A stretch of DNA of 7,646 nucleotides from UBA685 sp049889495 (GCA_049889495.1 JBMHDH010000096.1:1-7646); one strand, 5' to 3'; counted from the stretch's first letter, positions 1-6,058 are shown. The notes: a model not told the origin generated them from the sequence alone. Numbers and translations are program-made.

Positions 1-246
1 AATAATTGGCTGATGCAATTCATGTCTGACATTTTGGACCAGCGCATTGACAGGCCAGTGGTCGCCGAAACAACGGCTTTGGGTGTTGCCATGCTAGCAA
101 TGTTGCAAGATGGTCAAGCGGCTAGCCTGCCTGATATGGCAAAGATGTGGCAGCTGGATGCCAGCTTTACACCACAAATGGCACAATCTGAGCGTCAAAC
201 GTTACTAGATGGCTGGCAAAGCGCACTGCAACGCACCTTATCTTAA
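1..246 (+). CDS. glpK: Glycerol kinase, C-terminal fragment (5' end outside window)
   Basis: Reading frame 1 is open from the first base and ends at TAA 244-246, giving the last 81 residues of a protein that begins upstream. The visible start reads NNWLMQFMSDIL, followed by an RPVVAETTALGVA stretch. This matches the conserved C-terminal region of FGGY-family glycerol kinases, where E. coli GlpK has ANNFLMQFQSDIL and later VTALGAAYLAGL. Glycerol kinase phosphorylates glycerol to sn-glycerol 3-phosphate in the cytoplasm using ATP. The first in-frame ATG (position 13) is internal to the conserved block and is not the real start. The tail ends soon after the last conserved helix and lacks the acidic C-terminal extension of E. 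coli GlpK. The gene converges with the nicotinamidase gene 23 bp downstream. Another FGGY sugar kinase is the main alternative, but the NNWLMQF motif favours glycerol kinase. Confidence 0.85.
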   Translation, partial: NNWLMQFMSDILDQRIDRPVVAETTALGVAMLAMLQDGQAASLPDMAKMWQLDASFTPQMAQSERQTLLDGWQSALQRTLS

Positions 247-270
247 TAAGAAACAGCAGAACGTCTTATT
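245..270. terminator. Weak inverted repeat between the convergent glpK and pncA genes
   Basis: AATAAGA (245-251) can pair with TCTTATT (264-270) around a 12-nt loop. It overlaps the stop codon of glpK and touches that of the nicotinamidase gene. The stem is AT-rich and no clean T-tract follows, so its role as a shared terminator is only a possibility. Confidence 0.22.
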
Positions 271-887
271 TAAGATATTATAGTCACACCTGCTTGGCGC
301 ATCGCATCAAGCTGAGCAGTGAGAGATCCCTCTAAGTCGATCGCGCGGCATGCTGAGAGATCGACAGTGACATCATAACCAAGGCGCGCGCCATCAAGCG
401 CTGAATATGCCACACAAAAATCAGTGGCGAGCCCAATGAGTGTGATATGGCTGATATCTCTTATTTGCAAATAGCCATGCAAGCCTGTGGGCGTCTGTCT
501 GTCATTTTCAAAAAAGGCAGAATAGGAATCAATGGCTCTGCGAAAGCCTTTGCGAATCACCATATCGGCAGAATCACTATCTAAATCATCGTGAAAAGCA
601 GCACCCTGACTGCCGATCACACAATGTTTTGGCCATAAAACCTGTGGGCCATATGACATTTCCACCATGTCAAAAGGCGACTTCTCATCGTGGGATGACG
701 CAAAACTGCTATGATCATCGGGGTGCCAGTCTTGTGTCAGCACAATCGCAGCGCCTGCTGATTTAGCGTCTGCCATCATCAGATTAGCACGCGATATAAT
801 TTCATCGCCGCCTGTCACAGCGAGCGCACCATTTGGACAAAAATCATTCTGAATATCTATGCAAATCAATGCACTATGCTTATCCAT
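270..887 (-). CDS. pncA: Nicotinamidase (PncA), isochorismatase-like hydrolase
   Basis: This 205-residue protein is about the usual size for bacterial PncA, which hydrolyses nicotinamide to nicotinate and ammonia in NAD salvage. The fold is the cysteine-hydrolase (isochorismatase) type. The catalytic triad is visible: Asp11 in ICIDIQNDF, Lys113 in IRKGFRRAIDSYSAF, and Cys158 in GLATDFCVAYSALD. The metal-site residues Asp53, His55 and His59 (TQDWHPDDHSSF) are present, as is His88 in WPKHCVIGSQGAAFH, a segment characteristic of nicotinamidases rather than other isochorismatase-like enzymes. The ATG at 887-885 is chosen because AAAGG lies 8 nt upstream on the minus strand and the N-terminus reaches the first strand with normal length. 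The gene stands alone, convergent with glpK and divergent from the osmolyte transporter operon. A related pyrazinamidase-type amidase is not distinguishable, since PncA has both activities. Confidence 0.93.
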   Translation of the reverse strand: MDKHSALICIDIQNDFCPNGALAVTGGDEIISRANLMMADAKSAGAAIVLTQDWHPDDHSSFASSHDEKSPFDMVEMSYGPQVLWPKHCVIGSQGAAFHDDLDSDSADMVIRKGFRRAIDSYSAFFENDRQTPTGLHGYLQIRDISHITLIGLATDFCVAYSALDGARLGYDVTVDLSACRAIDLEGSLTAQLDAMRQAGVTIIS

Positions 888-1104
888 GATGACAACCTTT
901 CTTTGTAGCCTGCCGACTAATTAGCTGTGATTGGCACAAAATATACCATTATCCTGTCACTATTTTGCCTTTTTTAGACGGCTATCTTTGTAAGCACAAG
1001 ATGAAATAGTGCAACGGAAATCGCCTTTGAAATAAGGCACATGGGACAAATAAAAGTTATTGATCATTTTTTCACAAATGACGGTTGCCAGATAGGGGTT
1101 AAGC

Positions 1105-1146
1105 ATGTTTACACTAATAGTCGGATGCGGAACATTTTGTTCCTGA
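1105..1146 (+). other. Possible 13-codon leader ORF upstream of the binding-protein gene
   Basis: ATG at 1105 is preceded by AGGGG (1094-1098) at a 6-nt spacing. It opens a short frame encoding MFTLIVGCGTFCS and ends at TGA 1144-1146, 46 bp before the binding-protein start. Its last codons coincide with the inverted repeat at 1129-1143. A well-placed ribosome-binding site makes translation possible if the transcript starts upstream. An ORF this short can easily arise by chance, and no run of regulatory codons is apparent. Confidence 0.2.
1129..1143. promoter_or_regulatory. Perfect inverted repeat GGAACATTTTGTTCC, candidate operator
   Basis: GGAACA (1129-1134) and TGTTCC (1138-1143) are exact reverse complements separated by 3 bp. 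They lie about 50 bp upstream of the binding-protein start codon. The symmetry and size suit a dimeric regulator's binding site, and the position suits control of the osmolyte transporter operon. As RNA it could also form a short hairpin. No regulator gene is adjacent, so the identity of any binding protein is unknown. Confidence 0.35.
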
Positions 1147-1192
1147 AATTCCTTGCTTTATTTAAATTACTAAAGTTCCACGGGAGGAAATA

Positions 1193-2197
1193 ATGAAAAA
1201 GTATTTAATGGGCATGGCAGCGGTTGGTGTTGCACTAACAATGTCAAGCGCCGCTAAAGCCGATTGTGGCGATATCTCAGTTGCAGAAATGAACTGGGCA
1301 TCTGCCGAATTGATGGCAAATGTTGATAAGATCATCCTTGAAGAAGGCTATGGTTGTTCTGTTGAGCTAGTTCCTGGCGCGACAATGACAACATTCGCAT
1401 CAATGAACGAAAAAGGTCAGCCAGATGTTGCTGGTGAGCTATGGACAAACGCTGTTGCAGTGCCACTAGAAGCTGCTGTTGGCGAAGGTCGTTTGCATAA
1501 GGTCAATAACGGCCCTATCACACAGCTTGGTGAAGGCTGGTGGGTAACACCACAATTCGCTGAAAAGTACCCTGAGTTGACAACAGACATCGACGCGCTT
1601 TTGTCACGTCCAGATCTGTTCCCACACCCTGAAGATCCATCAAAAGGCGCCTTTGTTGGCTGTCCTGCTGGTTGGGGTTGTCAGTTGGCAAACGCGAACC
1701 TATATCGCGGTTTCGACATGGAAGCAAAAGGCTGGCTATTGATTGATCCAGGTTCAGCTGCTGGTCTAGACGGTTCAATGGCAAAAGCTGCTGAGCGCGG
1801 TGACAACTGGCTAGGTTACTACTGGTCACCAACTGCGATGATCGGTAAGTACGGCATGGTTCCTGTCGATATGGGCGAATGGGCTGGTAAAGACAACTGG
1901 GACAACTGTATTGTGAAGCCTGAGCAAGAATGTGCTGATCCAAAAGCATCTTCATGGACACACTCAGCTGTTAGCACAGTTATCACAGACTCTTTCAAAG
2001 CAAAGGGCGGTGTTGCGATTGACTATCTAAGCAAGCGTACATTCCCTGGCCCAGTCATGAACGGTATGTTGGTATATATGGCTGACAACCAGGCTGGCGG
2101 TGAAGACGCAGCGATTGAGTTTTTGATGCAGCATGAAGACCTATGGTCAACATGGGTGTCTGCAGACGCAGCAGCAAAAATCAAAGCAGGCCTATAA
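1193..2197 (+). CDS. proX: Glycine betaine/proline-type ABC transporter substrate-binding protein (ProX/OpuAC family)
   Basis: This 334-residue secreted protein captures a quaternary-ammonium osmolyte (glycine betaine, proline betaine or a relative) in the periplasm and delivers it to the permease. A signal peptide covers residues 1-23: Lys2-Lys3, a hydrophobic core, and an AKA cleavage site before Asp24. The mature part follows the OpuAC fold. Recognisable stretches are MNWASAEL near residue 33, ELWTNAVAVPLEAA near 82, GCPAGWGC at 156-163 (equivalent to GCNPGWGC in E. coli ProX) and GYYWSPT at 208-214. Trp35, Trp84, Trp116/117 and Trp211 are candidates for the aromatic cage that binds the cationic headgroup. 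Six cysteines (25, 55, 157, 163, 239, 247) may form three disulfides. GGGAGG 5 nt before the ATG is a strong ribosome-binding site. Codon use is highly biased (14 of 15 Thr are ACA; no CCG or CCC), suggesting high expression. Choline or carnitine cannot be excluded as substrate. Confidence 0.9.
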   Translation: MKKYLMGMAAVGVALTMSSAAKADCGDISVAEMNWASAELMANVDKIILEEGYGCSVELVPGATMTTFASMNEKGQPDVAGELWTNAVAVPLEAAVGEGRLHKVNNGPITQLGEGWWVTPQFAEKYPELTTDIDALLSRPDLFPHPEDPSKGAFVGCPAGWGCQLANANLYRGFDMEAKGWLLIDPGSAAGLDGSMAKAAERGDNWLGYYWSPTAMIGKYGMVPVDMGEWAGKDNWDNCIVKPEQECADPKASSWTHSAVSTVITDSFKAKGGVAIDYLSKRTFPGPVMNGMLVYMADNQAGGEDAAIEFLMQHEDLWSTWVSADAAAKIKAGL

Positions 2198-2218
2198 GCC
2201 GACTTTGACGCATAATCG

Positions 2219-2247
2219 GGGCTAGCCAATTTTGGCTAGCCCTTTTT
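2219..2247 (+). terminator. Intercistronic hairpin with T-tract between proX and proW
   Basis: GGGCTAGCC (2219-2227) and GGCTAGCCC (2234-2242) form a perfect 9-bp GC-rich stem with a 6-nt loop (AATTTT). Five T residues follow directly (2243-2247). It has the form of a Rho-independent terminator, yet the permease gene starts only 28 bp later with no evident promoter in between. The likely reading is partial termination or 3'-end protection, so that the binding protein is made in excess over the membrane components. This is a common arrangement in ABC importer operons. Confidence 0.85.
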
Positions 2248-2274
2248 GTTAATTAAAATGAGTAGGAATTGAAA

Positions 2275-3165
2275 ATGGACTTCTTTGACGAATTTCCATC
2301 CCTTGGCCGGGGTCCACTGCGCGACATGAAAAAAGCGATCGACGCTAGCTTTAAAGGGTTTTCTAGAGAATATGGTGAAGCACTAGAAGCCTTCTTCTAT
2401 CCACTTCTAAAATTCATGGTTTGGTTTGAAAAGCTATTAATCGCCACCCCTTGGCCAATCATCTTGTTGGTTATTGGCGCTCTTGCATGGGTTGGCTCAC
2501 GCAATATTAAACTTGTTATTGGCTCTGTTCTTGCCTTTGCTGTCATTGGTTTCTTTGGCATGTGGGAAGACACAATGGCAACAATGGCCATTATTTCAGT
2601 CGCAACGATTGTTTGTATTGGTGTTGGCATTCCATTTGGCATTTTGATGGCGCGTTCAGACCGTATTCAGTCAATCATCACACCTGTTTTGGATGTGATG
2701 CAGACCATCCCATCATTTGTATATCTTATTCCAGTGGTTATGTTGCTTGGGATTGGTAAAGTGCCTGGCCTGTTGGCTGTGTGTATTTATGCCATTCCGC
2801 CAATCGTCCGCCTAACCAACCTTGGCATTCGCTTGGTTGATGCAGATGTTATGGAAGCATCAACTGCTTTTGGTGCCAATTATAAACAACGCCTTTGGGG
2901 GGTACAGGTACCTCTTGCCTTGCCAAATATTTTCGCAGGTGTGAACCAGACAATTATGATGGCATTGGCCATGGTTGTTATCGCATCAATGATTGGTGTG
3001 AAAGGCCTTGGTGTTCCAGTTCTTCGTGCGATTTCGAACCAGTATCTTGCTCTTGGCTTGATGAATGGTTTGGCTATTGTTGCACTAGCAATTATCTTTG
3101 ACCGCGTGTCACAACAATATGGTAAGCGTTTGCAAAAGCATCGCGAAGGGGGCCATGGTGTCTGA
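2275..3165 (+). CDS. proW: Glycine betaine/proline-type ABC transporter permease (ProW/OpuAB family)
   Basis: This 296-residue inner-membrane subunit forms the translocation path for the osmolyte. Hydrophobic segments can be seen at about residues 61-77, 80-96, 103-125, 143-160, 162-178, 222-242 and 261-278, after a soluble N-terminal region of about 55 residues. The MWEDTMATMA stretch (96-105) is typical of ProW relatives and marks the start of the binding-protein-dependent permease domain. The EAA-type loop that contacts the ATPase lies around 194-217 (EASTAFGAN, then LWGVQVPLALP). ATG 2275 is preferred because AGGAA (2264-2268) sits 6 nt upstream; the in-frame TTG at 2269 would have no space for a ribosome-binding site. 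The gene follows the intercistronic hairpin and overlaps the ATPase gene by 11 bp, implying coupled translation. It is shorter than E. coli ProW because the N-terminal extension is small. Confidence 0.92.
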   Translation: MDFFDEFPSLGRGPLRDMKKAIDASFKGFSREYGEALEAFFYPLLKFMVWFEKLLIATPWPIILLVIGALAWVGSRNIKLVIGSVLAFAVIGFFGMWEDTMATMAIISVATIVCIGVGIPFGILMARSDRIQSIITPVLDVMQTIPSFVYLIPVVMLLGIGKVPGLLAVCIYAIPPIVRLTNLGIRLVDADVMEASTAFGANYKQRLWGVQVPLALPNIFAGVNQTIMMALAMVVIASMIGVKGLGVPVLRAISNQYLALGLMNGLAIVALAIIFDRVSQQYGKRLQKHREGGHGV

Positions 3166-4204
3166 TATTAAAGTATCAATTAAGAACCTGTACAAGATTT
3201 TTGGCGCAAACCCAGAATCAGTTTTAGACAACGCCAAAAAAGGTATGTCGAAGGCTGATCTTCTTGAAAAGCATGGTCATGTTCTAGGCCTAAAAGATGT
3301 CAATATCGACATCGAAGCCAGAGGTATTCAGGTGATTATGGGCCTATCAGGCTCAGGTAAATCAACTTTGATTCGCCATATTAATCGTCTGATTGAACCA
3401 ACCGCTGGTGAAATCATCATTGATGGTCAGGATGTTCTGGCCATGTCTGATGATGAACTTCTAGAGTTCCGCCGCTTCAAGGCATCTATGGTATTCCAGA
3501 AATTTGGTCTCCTACCACATAGAACTGTGGAAGATAACGCAGCTTATGGCTTGACGATCCAAGGTATGGATAAAGATGAAGCCATTGAAAAAAGCTCTTA
3601 TTGGGTGAAGCGTGTTGGTCTAGCTGGTTTTGAAAACCACTTTCCAGCCCAGCTTTCAGGCGGCATGCAACAGCGTGTTGGCTTGGCCAGAGCCTTGGCA
3701 ACAGATGCTGAAATCTTACTTATGGACGAAGCGTTCTCAGCACTTGACCCACTAATCAGAACCGATATGCAAGACGTCCTACTTGATCTGCAGAATGAAT
3801 TGCATAAGACAATCATCTTTATCACACATGATCTTGATGAGGCGCTTCGCATTGGTGATGATATTGCTATTTTGCGTGATGGTGCAGTTATCCAGCAAGG
3901 CTCACCACAAGAGATTGTGTTGAACCCTGCCGATGATTATGTCCGTGACTTCATCAAAGATATTAACCGCGCACGTGTGCTTGAGGTAAGCTCTGTCATG
4001 GAAAGCAAGAAACCACGTTCAGGCGTCAAGGTTGATAAAGATATGGTCATTGAAGAAGCCTTGCAAATTGCAAATGCGAATGACAATAAGCCTTTGATCG
4101 TGACAGAAGATGGCAAAGCCATTGGATCTGTTACGTTAGAAGCGATGATTGCCGCGATTGCCCGTCCTGAGAAAGACTCAGAGCGTAATCCTGAATATCG
4201 CTAA
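3155..4204 (+). CDS. proV: Glycine betaine/proline-type ABC transporter ATP-binding protein (ProV/OpuAA family), shortened C-terminus
   Basis: This 349-residue cytoplasmic ATPase powers the importer. All nucleotide-binding motifs are present: Walker A GLSGSGKST (63-71), Q-loop Gln115 (VFQKFGLLPH), signature LSGGMQQRVGLARA (167-180), Walker B ILLMDE (187-192), D-loop SALDP, and H-loop His225 (ITHDLDEA). The N-terminal KIFG segment followed by a KGMSKADLLEKHG helix, and the LIRTDMQD stretch after Walker B, are features of the ProV/OpuAA family. E. coli ProV is about 400 residues with two C-terminal CBS modules; here only about 70 residues follow the ATPase core, enough for roughly one CBS-like module (VIEEALQIA, then PLIVTEDGKAIGSVT). 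ATG 3155, with an AAGGGGG sequence 2 to 8 nt upstream, is preferred over an in-frame ATG at 3098, which lies deep inside the permease gene and adds a non-conserved 19-residue tail. GTG 3158 is a possible alternative. Confidence 0.92.
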   Translation: MVSDIKVSIKNLYKIFGANPESVLDNAKKGMSKADLLEKHGHVLGLKDVNIDIEARGIQVIMGLSGSGKSTLIRHINRLIEPTAGEIIIDGQDVLAMSDDELLEFRRFKASMVFQKFGLLPHRTVEDNAAYGLTIQGMDKDEAIEKSSYWVKRVGLAGFENHFPAQLSGGMQQRVGLARALATDAEILLMDEAFSALDPLIRTDMQDVLLDLQNELHKTIIFITHDLDEALRIGDDIAILRDGAVIQQGSPQEIVLNPADDYVRDFIKDINRARVLEVSSVMESKKPRSGVKVDKDMVIEEALQIANANDNKPLIVTEDGKAIGSVTLEAMIAAIARPEKDSERNPEYR

Positions 4205-4218
4205 AATATAAAAGATGT

Positions 4219-4253
4219 AAAAAGGGGACAGTCTTTGTGTTGTCCCTTTTTTT
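4219..4253. terminator. Bidirectional hairpin terminator between convergent proV and tdk
   Basis: GGGACA (4225-4230) pairs with TGTCCC (4241-4246) across a 10-nt loop. The stem extends through a G-T pair and a flanking run of A (4219-4223) opposite T (4247-4253). The A-run on the left and the T-run on the right give a U-tract in both transcription directions. The element can therefore end the osmolyte operon on the plus strand and the thymidine kinase gene on the minus strand. Confidence 0.8.
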
Positions 4254-4298
4254 GGCCTCATTTTCGGTTTTTTTTAAAAGTGACAAAAACCAATAGCG

Positions 4299-4877
4299 CT
4301 AGCGCCCCATTACCTCGGACCAATGTTTGCGGCATAGTGAGACATATTTATCATTGCCGCCTATTTCGATTTGGTCACCTTCTCTTATCACGTCGCCGCC
4401 TTGTGTTTGGCGCACCACCATTGTCGCTTTTGAGCCGCAATGACAGATTGTTCTAATCTCGCGCAGATTATCCGCAACTGCCAGCAAGGTGGCAGAGCCT
4501 TCAAAAAGATTGCCTTGAAAATCAGTGCGCAAGCCATAGCACATGACAGGAATTTTATGATGATCTGCGATATGCGCTAAATCCCATACCTGTTGCGACG
4601 TCAAAAATTGCGCCTCATCCACAAGCACACATGATAGATGTGTTGTTTGATGATGTTGGGTGATAAGAGCAATCAAATCAGTATCGCTAGCAAAAGTCTC
4701 TGCTGTGGCTGATAGGCCAATGCGTGAGGCGATTGTGCCAGCCCCTGCCCTGTCATCTAGCTGTGCTGTCAGCAACAGCGTATTCATGCCGCGCTCGCCG
4801 TAATTATGAGAGGCCTGTAATAAGATCGTTGTTTTCCCTGCATTCATTGCTGAATAAGAAAAATATAATTTTGCCAT
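4299..4877 (-). CDS. tdk: Thymidine kinase (type II, Tdk)
   Basis: This 192-residue cytoplasmic enzyme transfers phosphate from ATP to thymidine and deoxyuridine in pyrimidine salvage. It aligns by eye along nearly its whole length with E. coli Tdk. The P-loop is SAMNAGKTT (9-17). The DEAQF motif (87-91) holds the catalytic-base glutamate Glu88, and YGLRTDFQG (114-122) is the conserved segment before the lasso domain. A structural zinc site is formed by Cys145 and Cys147 (TICHCGSKA) with Cys182 and His185 (SLCRKHW). The C-terminus stops soon after the zinc site and lacks the extra tail of the E. coli protein. The start ATG has GTGAGG about 10 nt upstream, with a TATAAT box further up. The gene is convergent with proV and divergent from upp, so it begins the pyrimidine salvage cluster. 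Confidence 0.95.
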   Translation of the reverse strand: MAKLYFSYSAMNAGKTTILLQASHNYGERGMNTLLLTAQLDDRAGAGTIASRIGLSATAETFASDTDLIALITQHHQTTHLSCVLVDEAQFLTSQQVWDLAHIADHHKIPVMCYGLRTDFQGNLFEGSATLLAVADNLREIRTICHCGSKATMVVRQTQGGDVIREGDQIEIGGNDKYVSLCRKHWSEVMGR

Positions 4878-4912
4878 ACCCCACTAGCCTCACAAGCCAT
4901 TTGCTAATCTTA

Positions 4913-4949
4913 CTCATCAATTATAACATAAAAAGACAGAGGTCTTTTT
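4913..4949 (-). promoter_or_regulatory. Candidate tdk promoter with consensus -10 box
   Basis: On the minus strand a perfect TATAAT occurs at 4925-4920. It would start transcription near 4913 and leave a leader of about 35 nt before the tdk start codon. No good -35 hexamer is present at 16-18 bp; the nearest partial match, AAGACC, is 15 bp upstream. The -35 region overlaps the palindrome at 4930-4949, so this promoter could be regulated. Confidence 0.45.
4930..4949. promoter_or_regulatory. Palindrome in the tdk-upp divergent region
   Basis: AAAAAGAC (4930-4937) and GTCTTTTT (4942-4949) are exact reverse complements flanking AGAG. The element lies over the -35 position of the candidate tdk promoter and about 60 bp upstream of upp. 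It could be an operator shared by both genes. Because only three base pairs per arm are GC-containing, it is a weak RNA hairpin, and A/T runs can create such symmetry by chance. Confidence 0.3.
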
Positions 4950-5010
4950 TAAAAAATGAAGCTTTCTCATCCTCTGCAAATTATGAGCCAATCCAGCAAT
5001 GAGGCAAAAA

Positions 5011-5634
5011 GTGTCGCAACTTACTATCCTTGACCATCCCCTTATCACCCATAAATTGGCGATCTTACGTAATAAGGACACAAGCCCAGCGCAGTTCAAA
5101 GCCACTCTTGGCACACTCACAGCCTTAATGAGCCATGATGTCTTGGCTCATTTGCGCCTAAAGCCTGTTTCGATTGCAACACCCTTAGAAGAGATGCAGA
5201 CACAGATGCTTGATAAGGCACCTGTGATTGCCTCTATTCTGCGCGCTGGCAACGGTATGGCAGATGATATATTTGCCATCATCCCTGAGGCGTCTATGGC
5301 GCATATTGGCATGCAACGTGACCCTGATACACATATGCCAATTTTCTATTATGAAAAATATCCTGAAGATATGGCACAGCGCCAAATCATCCTTGTCGAT
5401 CCGATGCTTGCCACTGGTGGCTCAGCCGTAGAAGCAGCGAGCCGACTAAAGGAAAAAGGCGTAAGCGATATCGTCTTTACCTGCCTTGTTGCGGCACCTG
5501 AGGGTGTTGCGGCTTTTCATAAGGTGCATGCTGATATCCCCATTATCACCGCCGCCTTGGATAGAGAGCTGAATGAGACATGCTATATCCTGCCGGGGCT
5601 AGGTGATGCAGGTGATAGGATCTTTAATACTTAA
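5011..5634 (+). CDS. upp: Uracil phosphoribosyltransferase (Upp)
   Basis: This protein of about 207 residues converts uracil and PRPP to UMP and pyrophosphate, the key step of uracil salvage. The PRPP-binding motif ILVDPMLATGGSA is at residues 127-139 and ILRAGNGMADD at 76-86. The uracil-binding C-terminal LPGLGDAGDRIFNT ends the protein, as in E. coli Upp (PGLGDAGDKIFGTK). I place the start at GTG 5011, since GAGG (5001-5004) lies 6 nt upstream and the conserved HPL then falls at residues 9-11, close to its place in E. coli Upp. The alternative in-frame ATG at 4999 adds four residues but has a poor ribosome-binding site. It is the only plus-strand gene in a minus-strand salvage cluster. It converges with cdd, with just 16 bp between the stop codons. 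Confidence 0.95.
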   Translation: MSQLTILDHPLITHKLAILRNKDTSPAQFKATLGTLTALMSHDVLAHLRLKPVSIATPLEEMQTQMLDKAPVIASILRAGNGMADDIFAIIPEASMAHIGMQRDPDTHMPIFYYEKYPEDMAQRQIILVDPMLATGGSAVEAASRLKEKGVSDIVFTCLVAAPEGVAAFHKVHADIPIITAALDRELNETCYILPGLGDAGDRIFNT

Positions 5635-5650
5635 AAAAAAGAGGTAAGCC

Positions 5651-6058
5651 TTAGCGGTTAGATAAATTATCTGGCCCAAAGCTGTGAGGCAGTAATTGGG
5701 CAAGGGTAAAACGTGCGCGTTCACCATCTTCGCCGCAAATGATAATCGGCGTATCTGGGCCAGCAAATTCACGCAATCTTTGACGACATCCCCCGCACGG
5801 GGTGCATAAAGCATCACCGCGTCCTGCCACAGCGACCGCCGTAATCTTGCGACCCCCATTGATGATCATAGCGGCAATCGCACCTGCCTCTGCACAGCTT
5901 CCTTGTGGATAGGCCGCATTTTCAACATTCACCCCAATATGGATAGTGCCTGCCTCGTCACTCAAAGCGGCCCCTACTTGGAATTGCGAATAAGGCGCAT
6001 AGGCCTGTCCCATCGCCCCAAGCGCCGCCGCAATCAAGGCATCATCGCTCTTTGACAT
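5651..6058 (-). CDS. cdd: Cytidine deaminase (Cdd), short homotetrameric type
   Basis: This 135-residue enzyme deaminates cytidine and deoxycytidine to uridine and deoxyuridine. Its length fits the small tetrameric class typified by B. subtilis Cdd, not the roughly 290-residue dimeric E. coli form. Zinc ligands are Cys55 in the CAEAGAIAAM motif and Cys88 and Cys91 in PCGGCRQ, with Glu57 as the catalytic proton shuttle. The nucleoside-binding segment VNVENAAYP lies at 43-51 and AYAPYSQFQVGAAL at 19-32. ATG 6058 follows TAGGGG at a spacing of 6 nt. The start lies inside the upstream permease gene (17-bp overlap), so cdd is almost certainly co-transcribed and translationally coupled with the nucleoside importer. 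This supports a route of uptake followed by deamination. The C-terminus converges on upp. Confidence 0.95.
   Translation of the reverse strand: MSKSDDALIAAALGAMGQAYAPYSQFQVGAALSDEAGTIHIGVNVENAAYPQGSCAEAGAIAAMIINGGRKITAVAVAGRGDALCTPCGGCRQRLREFAGPDTPIIICGEDGERARFTLAQLLPHSFGPDNLSNR

Larger units (their letters stand above)
888..1192. other. Gene-free divergent upstream region of pncA and the proXWV-like operon
   Basis: No convincing gene lies in these 305 bp, and the stretch must hold the promoters for both flanking transcripts. On the plus strand a TTGAAA at 1027-1032, 16 bp before AATAAA (1049-1054), is a possible sigma70-type promoter and would leave a leader of roughly 130 nt. The match is modest and such hexamers are common in AT-rich DNA. 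The same place has a small stem GCCTT/AAGGC (1023-1027 with 1034-1038). Nearer the binding-protein gene there is a perfect 6-bp inverted repeat (1129-1143) and a 13-codon ORF (1105-1146), listed separately. I could not assign a clear promoter for the nicotinamidase gene. The sequence gives no sign of a known riboswitch. Confidence 0.5.

Noticed and set aside
1129..1143. The inverted repeat as a LexA box
   Set aside because: Gram-positive LexA sites have GAAC-N4-GTTC and alphaproteobacterial ones are direct repeats of GTTC. Here the spacing is N5 and the gene is not an SOS gene.
888..1192. A riboswitch or small RNA gene upstream of the binding-protein gene
   Set aside because: Only short isolated stems are visible. 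I see no multi-stem conserved core of a glycine, SAM or other known riboswitch, and no promoter-plus-terminator pair for an independent small RNA.
1518..1961. A 147-codon open frame on the minus strand inside the binding-protein gene
   Set aside because: It lies fully antisense to a clearly conserved ProX-like sequence, its translation resembles no family, and it is explained by the strongly biased codon use of the sense strand.
2258..2274. Earlier start codons for the permease (ATG 2258, TTG 2269)
   Set aside because: ATG 2258 is in frame with a stop at 2270. TTG 2269 abuts the AGGAA ribosome-binding site. ATG 2275 has correct spacing.
3098..3154. N-terminal extension of the ATPase from ATG 3098
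   Set aside because: The extra 19 residues are encoded within the permease gene and match nothing in the ProV family. ATG 3155 has a good ribosome-binding site.
4266..4291. A second hairpin GGTTTTT/AAAAACC downstream of tdk
   Set aside because: The stem is almost all A-T with a 12-nt loop and no T-tract on the relevant strand. The element at 4219-4253 explains termination better.
4724..5002. A 92-codon plus-strand open frame spanning the tdk start and the intergenic region
   Set aside because: More than half is antisense to conserved tdk sequence, and its product has no recognisable features.
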